Source: Caldilinea sp. CFX5 (GTDB lineage: Bacteria > Chloroflexota > Anaerolineae > Caldilineales > Caldilineaceae). Taken from it: a DNA stretch of 35,807 bases. Positions 1-7,300 of this stretch are shown in pieces; positions within the stretch are counted from its first letter, which is position 1, and the number at the start of each line of letters is the position of its first letter. The stretch covers positions 1 through 35,807 of the forward strand of contig QWII01000151.1 in the NCBI GenBank assembly GCA_021405325.1. The letters run 5' to 3'. A model generated the notes under the pieces. It worked only from the letters and a program-made list of their open reading frames with translations. It did no database searches and had not been told where the DNA came from. The position numbers and the translations under genes were made by a program.

Positions 1-130
1 CGGTGGGAGATATGAGTAGTGCAGTAAGACTCTCAGCCCCCGAAAAGTTCCAAGTCACTGGCTTGGAAGCCCAAGTGCTTTAGCCTTGGGTAGCTCACAC
101 CAAGAGGACGCAACTTGGTACAATGGCTAA
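1..130 (+). mobile_element. Possible right end of an IS200/IS605-type element with tnpB 3' tail (partial)
   Basis: An open frame enters from the window edge at base 3 and stops at 81-83, giving 26 residues that end in LEAQVL. Around the stop lies a short hairpin of the form CCCAAG - loop - CTTGGG (about 70-91) followed by TAGCTCACAC. A reading frame that runs into a small hairpin and then a TAGNTCAC-like end is typical of the 3' end of tnpB genes and the right end of IS200/IS605 elements. The peptide is too short to identify by itself, and the rest lies outside the window, so this is a hint only. Confidence 0.3.
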
Positions 131-162
131 CGCGGCGGTAGCCGCCCCCAAAAAATGAATTG

Positions 163-207
163 CATCAAAAAGGGCGATGCCGCTCACCGGCATCGCCCTT
201 TTTGATG
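163..207. terminator. Perfect 19-bp hairpin, bidirectional terminator
   Basis: Bases 163-181 and 189-207 are exact reverse complements around a 7-base loop. The stem has a GC-rich core (GGGCGATGCC) flanked by A5 on one side and T5 on the other, so it would work as an intrinsic terminator in either direction. It lies just past the stop codon (225) of the minus-strand DUF2442 gene and would also insulate it from transcription entering from the left. Confidence 0.85.
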
Positions 208-224
208 ATTGATGGATCATCGGA

Positions 225-560
225 TCACGCGGCTATCTTAACCTGGTTTTGCGGTTGCAGCATCGCCGCCGGATAGGGTTCGCCCCATTCCCACTGGGCG
301 CGATTGCCTGTGCGCAAGGTGGCGGTGGCAATGTTATAGAGATATTCGGGTGCAATATCAATTTCCCCTTCCCACTCAATCGTACCCAACATAATTTGGA
401 AGCGTTGAATCCGGTCGGCTTCTTTCAGGGGCGCGAGATGGGGTCTGTGCAGGTAACCAGCCAGGTCAACGAGTTTTACCGCGCCATCATTGAACCAGAC
501 CAGGAAACGATAGCCTTCGAGAAACTCGGCTTTTGTGACTTCTAGTGGCGTAATCATCAT
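225..560 (-). CDS. DUF2442 domain protein, second gene of a DUF4160-DUF2442 pair
   Basis: A small protein of about 111 residues starting MMITPLEV. The pattern of an N-terminal beta strand, then LVWFNDGAVKLVDLAGYL, then a WEGEIDIAPEYLY stretch is characteristic of DUF2442. The frame is open further upstream to a non-ATG start at 581. The ATG at 560 overlaps the DUF4160 stop by 4 bases (ATGA), and the next ATG at 557 is better spaced from GGAGGAG (568-562), so 557 or 560 is the start. DUF2442 proteins very often follow DUF4160 genes in bacterial genomes and the pair is usually regarded as toxin-antitoxin-like, with no established biochemistry. Family call firm, function unknown. Confidence 0.85.
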   Translation of the reverse strand: MMITPLEVTKAEFLEGYRFLVWFNDGAVKLVDLAGYLHRPHLAPLKEADRIQRFQIMLGTIEWEGEIDIAPEYLYNIATATLRTGNRAQWEWGEPYPAAMLQPQNQVKIAA

Positions 561-784
561 GCTCCTCCAAATTCTTTCCACTTAGACCGCAGATAAGTCA
601 GGTTGTCTCTTCGCCACTGTTCCACCTTGGACAGATGATTGCGACTCATCTTTCCGATCACCCTCCCCGTTTCAATCTCAATGGAAACCGACTCACTTTG
701 GTATCTAGCATGAAAGTGCGGTGGGGCATGGTCAGCAAAATTGATACTAACGACGATGCCATCAATTTCAGCAATTCTTGGCAT
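557..784 (-). CDS. DUF4160 domain protein
   Basis: A 75-residue protein. The core DHAPPHFHARYQ is the hallmark of DUF4160 (D/E-H-x-PPHFHA-Y), followed by the expected strand VSIEIETGRVIGKMS and a helix rich in W and R. Start ATG at 784 with GGAGAAG just upstream on the minus strand. It is translationally coupled to the DUF2442 gene through a 4-base overlap. The pair is common near mobile DNA, which fits the possible transposon end at the left edge. Whether it acts as a toxin module is not known. Confidence 0.85.
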   Translation of the reverse strand: MPRIAEIDGIVVSINFADHAPPHFHARYQSESVSIEIETGRVIGKMSRNHLSKVEQWRRDNLTYLRSKWKEFGGA

Positions 785-897
785 CCACTTCTCCGATCAA
801 CCTTCTTTCGTAGAGAACAATAAGCGCCAGTTTACCATATTCATACCGTGTTCGCAAGCATGACCAAACCGGCAAAACGACTGCCTTACTGGCATCC

Positions 898-977
898 TGT
901 AGCACTTTCTGTAGCAGTCGCTGTACAGCCCCACGTAGCACTTTTTGCTGTTCAACCCCTCCCCTTTCGCCTATGAT
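898..977 (+). promoter_or_regulatory. Promoter of the S8 protease gene with five 12-bp-phased direct repeats
   Basis: Units start at 898, 910, 922, 934 and 946, exactly 12 bases apart. Units 1, 2 and 4 carry GTAGCA, unit 3 keeps TGTA, and unit 5 is TGCTGTTCAACC. The last unit contains a candidate -35 (TGTTCA, 949-954), then a 17-base spacer and a -10 of TATGAT (972-977). Predicted start of transcription is near 984, giving a leader of about 52 bases. The same structure with the same spacing and no gaps is found at 4170-4249. Repeats lying directly against a -35 suggest binding by an activator or a sigma-factor partner; the protein is unknown. Confidence 0.6.
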
Positions 978-1035
978 GGAGCGCAGTTGCAAATCATGAT
1001 TGCACTGTCAATCAGTCAAACCAAGGAGAAAGAAA

Positions 1036-4023
1036 ATGAATTGGATGAAAACAGTAAAACAACGACTACTGGCTGTGCTGCTGCTACTAACACTCGTCAC
1101 CAGCAGCACCAGCGTCGCCTTGGGGCAAGAACCGGATACGCGAACACGGGATCGGGTCTACTTACCCCTCGTTGCCGGCGACGCGACCACCGCCACCCCC
1201 AAGCCGAGCGGCATCGACCAGATCATTGTCCATTACAAAGATCCTGACCCGGCCGCGTTCCAAACCCAGGCGCGCCAGATGACGGCCATGAGCGAAGCCG
1301 CCGGTGTCGCCCTCGCCTACGTGCGTGAACTGGCCGACCGCAGCGTCGTGGTGCGTTTGCCCCAAGCGCTCACCGACGCCGAACTCCAGCCGATCCTGGC
1401 GCGAATCGCCCAACTGCCGGAGGTGGCGGTGGCCGAACCGGATGTACGCGTCTTGCCGCAACTGCTGCCCAACGACCCGCGCTTTGGCGAGCAGTGGCAC
1501 TATTTCGCCCCCACGGCGCGCAATTTCGGCATTAACCTGCCCGACGCCTGGAACATTACCACCGGCGATCCCAACCTCGTGGTGGCTGTCCTCGACACCG
1601 GTCAACTCAACCATGAAGACCTGGTGGGGCGCATGACGCCGGGCTACGACTTTATCACCAATGCCTTTATCGCCAATGACGGTGATGGTCGCGACCCCGA
1701 CCCCAGTGATGAAGGCGATGGCGGCTGGGAGACGCTCAGTACATGGCATGGCACCCATATCGCCGGCACCATCGGCGCCAGGAGCAACAATGGCCTGGGG
1801 GTGACGGGCATCAACTGGCAGTCGAAAATTCAGCATGTGCGGGTCTTGGGCATATCCGGCGGCATCCTCTCGGATATCATCGATGCTACCTACTGGGCGG
1901 CCGGCCTAAGCGCCCCCGGTGCGCCGCTCAATCCGACGCCGGCCAGGGTGCTCAACATGAGTTTCGGCATTGGCGGCGCTTGTCCGGTGGCGATGCAGAA
2001 TGCCATCAACGCCGTGGTCAACCGTGGAGCGGTCGTCGTTGTCTCGGCAGGCAACGAGTCGATTCCCGCTGCCAACTTTCTGCCGGCCAACTGTAACAAT
2101 GTCATCACCGTGGGGGCCACCGACCGCAGCGGTGATATGGCCTTCTACAGCAACTATGGCGCCGTGGTTGAGCTTGCCGCCCCCGGCGGTGAAGTGCCGG
2201 TTGAGGCCCTCAGCGATGGCATTCTCTCGACCTTGAACACTGGCATCCTCTTGCCCGAAGCGGACAGCTACCAGTTCTATCAGGGCACCAGCATGGCGGC
2301 CCCCCATGTGACGGGCATTATCTCGCTCATGCTTTCGGTGAACCCGACCCTGACGCCAGCGCAGGTGTTGAGCATTTTGCAAAGTACCGTTACCCCGTTC
2401 CCGGCGGGCAGCGCTTGCCATACCCAAGGGTGTGGCGCCGGTCTGGTCAATGCGATGGCCGCGGTGACTAAGGCGACAGGCAAACCAATGGCCCCCACCA
2501 ACGTCCAAGTCGCGTCCGTGGCGACCACCCAGGTCACGCTGCGCTGGACGGACAACACCAGCGACGAGACCGGCTTCAAGGTCGAACGCTGCCAGGGAAC
2601 AGGTTGTACAAATTTTGTCCAGATCGGCACGGTTGGCGTCAATGGCGCCAGCTATACCGACAGTGGGGTGACGGCCAACACGAGCTATAGCTATCGTGTG
2701 CGCGCTACCAAGAACGGCGTCGATTCAGCGCCTTCGAACGTTGCCACCACCAGCACGGCGGTGACAGCCGGCTGTACGATTTATCACAACACTGACACGC
2801 TGCGCGCCATTCCTGATCCGGGGACGCTGGCATCGACGATCACAGTTGGTAACAATGGCACAGTGACTGACGTCAATCTGCGCAATTTGAATATCGAACA
2901 TGTTTTTGACATGGATATCGCCGCCGTCCTGGTCAGCCCGACCGGCCGGCAGGTGGAATTGTTTAATGCCATCGGCGGCGCCGACGCCAATTTCAGTGGC
3001 ACGACGTTGGATGATGAAGCGACCACCCCCATCACGTCCGGCAGTGCGCCTTTCAGTGGCAGCTATCGGCCCAGCAACCCCTTGAGCGCCTTTGACGGGC
3101 AGAGCGCCGCCGGCGTCTGGACGCTACGCCTCAGTGATAATGTCGCCTTTTATCAAGGGTGGCTCTACGGTTGGTCGCTGGAAGTGTGCAGTAGCGGCGG
3201 CGGTGGCGGGAACAATGACTTGATCTTTGAAGATGGCTTTGAAGTGGGCGACTTTCGACGCTGGACGGCCACCAGCACGCTCGACGGTGGCGACCTGAGC
3301 GTGAATGCAACCGCCGCCTTGGCCGGCACACGGGGCATGAGCGTACTCTTCGATGACACAGTTGCACTCTATGTCACCGATGACACGCCGAATGCCGAAG
3401 CACGTTACCGGGCGCGTTTCCACTTCGACCCGAACACGCTGCTCTTGCCCAACGGCGCCGCGCACTACATCTTCTACGGCTATCAAGGGACGAGTACGGT
3501 GATGCTGCGGCTGGAATTCCGGCTCTATAACGGCGCCTATCAACTGCGCGGGGCCTTGCGCCGGGATGATGGCGCCTGGCAGACCAGCAGTTGGTCTGCC
3601 ATCAGCGACGCCCCCCACGCCTTGGAGCTGGATTGGCGGGCCGCCACGGCGCCCGGCGCCAACAATGGCGGACTGACATTCTGGATTGACGGTGTGCAAA
3701 AGGCAGCACTATCAGGAACGGACAATGACACCTTGCGCGTGGATCGCATTCGGTTAGGCGCCATTGCCGGGCTGGATGCCGGCGCTCAGGGCAGCTACTA
3801 CTTCGACGCCTTCAAGTCAACCCGATCGACCTACATCGGCCCGACGGTTGCGGGGGCGAGTGAGCGCGAAACCGCCGCTGTGGTGGCTGAGGAGGTAGTT
3901 GCCAACGTGGTCGAAGAGGACTTGCGCCTGGATGATGTAGGCGTGGTCGAGGAAGATGGGCAAGTGGGCGAAGTGGAAGAGGCTCCCAAACAACAACTTT
4001 TCTTGCCGCTCATCGCTCGATAA
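1036..4023 (+). CDS. Secreted subtilisin-like serine protease (S8) with Fn3, P-domain and LamG-like domains
   Basis: 995 residues. ATG at 1036 is chosen over an upstream in-frame ATG (1000) because AAGGAG (1023-1028) sits 7 bases before it and a Sec signal peptide follows at once (residues 8-30). After the signal comes RVYLPLV (40-46), then an I9-like propeptide (about 55-140). The peptidase domain has Asp187 (AVLDTG), His238 (HGTHIAG), Asn340 (SAGNES) and Ser419 (GTSMAAPH), a complete catalytic set. It is followed by a fibronectin type III domain (about 484-575), a proprotein-convertase P-domain (580-718), a Gly linker and a concanavalin/LamG-like domain starting DLIFEDGFE (about 728-933). 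The tail is strongly acidic and ends LFLPLIAR. Export and proteolysis outside the cell are expected; the substrate is unknown. The promoter and tail are shared with the next gene. Confidence 0.92.
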   Translation: MNWMKTVKQRLLAVLLLLTLVTSSTSVALGQEPDTRTRDRVYLPLVAGDATTATPKPSGIDQIIVHYKDPDPAAFQTQARQMTAMSEAAGVALAYVRELADRSVVVRLPQALTDAELQPILARIAQLPEVAVAEPDVRVLPQLLPNDPRFGEQWHYFAPTARNFGINLPDAWNITTGDPNLVVAVLDTGQLNHEDLVGRMTPGYDFITNAFIANDGDGRDPDPSDEGDGGWETLSTWHGTHIAGTIGARSNNGLGVTGINWQSKIQHVRVLGISGGILSDIIDATYWAAGLSAPGAPLNPTPARVLNMSFGIGGACPVAMQNAINAVVNRGAVVVVSAGNESIPAANFLPANCNNVITVGATDRSGDMAFYSNYGAVVELAAPGGEVPVEALSDGILSTLNTGILLPEADSYQFYQGTSMAAPHVTGIISLMLSVNPTLTPAQVLSILQSTVTPFPAGSACHTQGCGAGLVNAMAAVTKATGKPMAPTNVQVASVATTQVTLRWTDNTSDETGFKVERCQGTGCTNFVQIGTVGVNGASYTDSGVTANTSYSYRVRATKNGVDSAPSNVATTSTAVTAGCTIYHNTDTLRAIPDPGTLASTITVGNNGTVTDVNLRNLNIEHVFDMDIAAVLVSPTGRQVELFNAIGGADANFSGTTLDDEATTPITSGSAPFSGSYRPSNPLSAFDGQSAAGVWTLRLSDNVAFYQGWLYGWSLEVCSSGGGGGNNDLIFEDGFEVGDFRRWTATSTLDGGDLSVNATAALAGTRGMSVLFDDTVALYVTDDTPNAEARYRARFHFDPNTLLLPNGAAHYIFYGYQGTSTVMLRLEFRLYNGAYQLRGALRRDDGAWQTSSWSAISDAPHALELDWRAATAPGANNGGLTFWIDGVQKAALSGTDNDTLRVDRIRLGAIAGLDAGAQGSYYFDAFKSTRSTYIGPTVAGASERETAAVVAEEVVANVVEEDLRLDDVGVVEEDGQVGEVEEAPKQQLFLPLIAR

Positions 4024-4059
4024 AGCGCGCCGCGCTGTAAAGACTCCCTTGAAGAGTTG

Positions 4060-4141
4060 CACCGCCGTTATCCATCCAGCAAAGTGAGCAGAATGGATAA
4101 CGGCGGTGTAAGCGGCTCGCTCGGGCGCTCACACCGCCGTT
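4060..4141 (+). terminator. Two mutually exclusive hairpins after the protease gene
   Basis: Segment 4060-4075 pairs perfectly with 4093-4108 (16 bp, 17-base loop). Segment 4099-4109 can instead pair perfectly with 4131-4141 (11 bp). The middle segment cannot be in both stems. No T-run follows either stem, so this is not a classical intrinsic terminator; it may act as a transcript-end stabiliser or be the remains of a palindromic repeat. Confidence 0.5.
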
Positions 4142-4169
4142 GCCTGATCGGCCATTGCTACACCCCCCT

Positions 4170-4249
4170 TGTAGCAGCTTTTGTAGCACTCTCTGTAAGA
4201 CCCCCAGTAGCAATATATGCTGTTCAACCCACGGGCTTTCTCCTATGAT
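4170..4249 (+). promoter_or_regulatory. Promoter of the giant secreted protein gene, second copy of the 12-bp-phased module
   Basis: Units start at 4170, 4182, 4194, 4206 and 4218. The fifth, TGCTGTTCAACC, is identical to the fifth unit upstream of the protease gene. Candidate -35 TGTTCA (4221-4226), 17-base spacer, -10 TATGAT (4244-4249), then GCAGTTGC at the predicted start of transcription as in the other copy. By hand count 71 of 93 bases match 898-990 without any gap. The predicted leader is about 68 bases. Confidence 0.6.
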
Positions 4250-4323
4250 GGCAGGCAGTTGCCGAGCATAGCAGCAACACCAACAGCGTTTCTTATCCTG
4301 GAACAGAGGGGGAAAAAGGTACA

Positions 4324-7300
4324 ATGAACAATTCAACACGGGAAGTATGGCAACGCAGCGAAGCTGTTCGTCCTACGACTCCAACCAACCATTGCTCTTG
4401 TCGGAACAGACATCTGTTCCCCATCCTGTTACTCTTTGCCTTTCTTTTGAACCTGGGGCGCCTGTGGCCGACCACGGTCATGGCGGCGCCACGGCTGGCC
4501 ACGCCAGTCACCAGCCCGATCACCACCAACACGACCTGGACAAAGAACAACAGCCCCTATCAGGTCACCGGGTCGTTCACGTTGGTGCCGCAGGGTCTCA
4601 CTCTGACCATCGAGCCGGGCGTGGAGGTGATCTTCGCCGGCAATACGCCGCCGATCAGCGGCCACCTGGTGGCCAATGGCACAGCAAGCGAGCCGATCCT
4701 CTTTACCAGCGTCAACAAAACGCCGGGCGGGTGGGGCGGTCTACGCATACAATCCCCAAGCCAAAGCACGCGTGCAAGCGTTACGCTCAGCCATGTGGTC
4801 TCCGAGTATGCCGGGTTGATCAACAACACAACCGGCGGGCACCTGCATCTGTTTGCCGCCAACGCTACCATTACCAATGTCACCTTTCGCAATGGTGGCA
4901 GCCACGGTGTCGCCATGACGCTGGACAGCAATGTCACCATCACCGACAGCACTTTCACCGGCAACGGTCGGGATGTGATTACGGTCAGCGGCGCCGCGAC
5001 GACCGGCTCGGCGCACTTTCAAAACCTGAGCGCCAGCGGCAACGGCGCCGATCTGATCACCTATAACAACCCGTTCATTCGCAGCCACTACACCTTGGCC
5101 AATGCCGGGCTACCCTACCAATTCGCTCCGCTTACGGTGGACAAGGGCGGCAAGTTGACCATTGCCCCAGGGACGCAGTTGCGTATGCAAGGCGCGCCGC
5201 TTGTGCGTGGTGAATTGGTGGCGCTAGGTGCGGCTGGCTTACCGATCACTTTCACCAGCGCCAGTGGGGTAGCGGGCGGTTGGAGCGGCTTGCAGATCGC
5301 CGGCGACGCCCAGCAGATGGCGCGGGCCACCTTTGACCATGTGGTGCTGGAGCATGGCGGTGTTGTCAATAGCCAGACCGCCAATCTGAGAGTCAGTACC
5401 GCGGTGGTGACGGTGACCAACAGTATCATCCGTAATGGTGGCGCCTATGGCATCTACGTTCAATCCAACGACACGACACAGTGGCACGGATTGACGGTGG
5501 CTGACAGCGCAATCAGCGGCCACCCAGCCGGCGCCATCTATGTGGTGGACGCCATGATTGACCCAGTGGTGCGCAATTTGAATCTACACGACAACGGCGT
5601 CAACGGCATCATTCGCATTGGCGGCCTGCTGGGCGAACATCGTTGGCAGAACAATGGCGTGCCCTATGTCATCCGTGAATTGTTGGTCATCAACCCACCG
5701 AGCAAGTTGGTGATCGACCCCGGCGCTGTCGTTCGCTTTGAACAGAATGCCGCCCTGGATGTGCAGGGTACGCTGCGCGCCATCGGCACGGCTGCTCAGC
5801 CGGTTTTCTTCACGGGTACACAGGAGCAGCCAGGTTGGTGGCGGGCGATTCGCGCAAGCGCCGCCAACAGCATCCTCGACCTGCGCTACTGTGACGTTGG
5901 CTATGGCGGTGCGCCATGGATTAACTTTGCCAACGCGATGGTGCAAGTGGGCAACAACGGGGGCGTGATCGAAAACTGCCGGCTGCACCACAGCGGCCGC
6001 GTCGCCCTCTTTGCCAATGTCCAGTCACGCCCCTTGGTGCAATACAACCGGTTTGAAGAAAATACCGTTGGCTACCAGACGGATGTGAGGAGCATTGTGC
6101 CGCTAGACGCCCGCAACAATTGGTGGGGCCACCCCAGCGGGCCAACCCACGCCAGCAACCCCGGCGGGACCGGCAACGCCGTTGGTGACAGCATCCTCTT
6201 CAAACCGTGGCTTACCGATCCCAACGAGACAGGCGCAGTCGATGGTAAATTGGTACTGAATATCACGGGGCCACGCCAATTTGTCCCTGGCTCGCTCCAA
6301 CTTTACACGATCTATTACGCGAACCTGACTGACCAATCGATTCATGACAGCGTCCTGCGCGTCCTGCTGCCGGGCTATGCCGAATATGTGGAACATACGG
6401 GTGCGGCCGCCCGCTGGCCGCAGCGTCATGAGCTCTTCTGGAAGCTGGGCACGTTGGCGCCGGATGCCAACGGCATGGTGACGGTGCGTGTGCGCTTTGA
6501 GCGTGGTTTGCCCGCCACCGTACGCAACGGCATTGTGGCGCAATTGAGCGGCAGCGATCTGCCCAAAAAACCCTTTGACGAAGCCCCTTACCTGAGCTAT
6601 GTCTCGCCCTTGCCGGCGGTGGAACGTTCGCTCAGTGCGGCAGAGGTGGCCACCGAGCGCGCGACTTACCCAGCGTTAGCACAGCACTATGACCAGGCCG
6701 TGGCGCTCGGCTACCGCTTTGGCAGCGCCCTGACCCGTCACTTCAACACCGGGGAAAGCCAAACCCAGATCACCCTGCTGCGCCTGCAACCGAAGATCAA
6801 AGTCTACTACCTCTGGCGCAATGGCGAAACCGTGGTCGGTGGCGAACTGGATGGCGCTTCGTTCACTGTCCGTCGTGGCGGCCAGGGTATGCGCTTCGCC
6901 GTGGCAAGCGGGGAATGGACCTCTGTGACCACCGATGTACGCGCGGCGGACAGTGGGATCGACTGGTCCGAATGTATGAAGAACTGTATCATCGAAAAGC
7001 TCCCCGGCAACTTGCTGGAAAAAGCGTCACGGGTCTTTAACATTGCCGTCAAAAGCATCGACTGTATCAAAGCGATCCAGGGCGATCAAGAAGCCATCAC
7101 CGATTGCGCCAAGGCGCTAGAGAAGCTTGTACCCGGCGTGGGCGAAGGGATCGACCTGGGGAAATGTAATGCCGACTGTGAGCAGTGCAACGGCAGTTGT
7201 AACAGTGACAAATGTCATTGCTGCACCCAGGACAAAAAGCTTTGCGACAACAGCGACTGGCTCTACGGCGCCATCGGCATCAGTGTCAAGAAGCAGATGC

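Noticed and set aside
768..992. Minus-strand open frame with LLQKVLQ-type periodic residues, and a similar one at 4010-4339
   Set aside because: The periodic peptide is simply the translation of the 12-bp promoter repeats (12 bases are four codons). There is no ribosome site and no homology, and the promoter reading explains both.
1162..1836. Long open frames antisense to the protease (also 1906-2508 and 3124-3699)
   Set aside because: They lie fully opposite a well supported gene and have the composition expected from high G+C third positions; no domain is visible.
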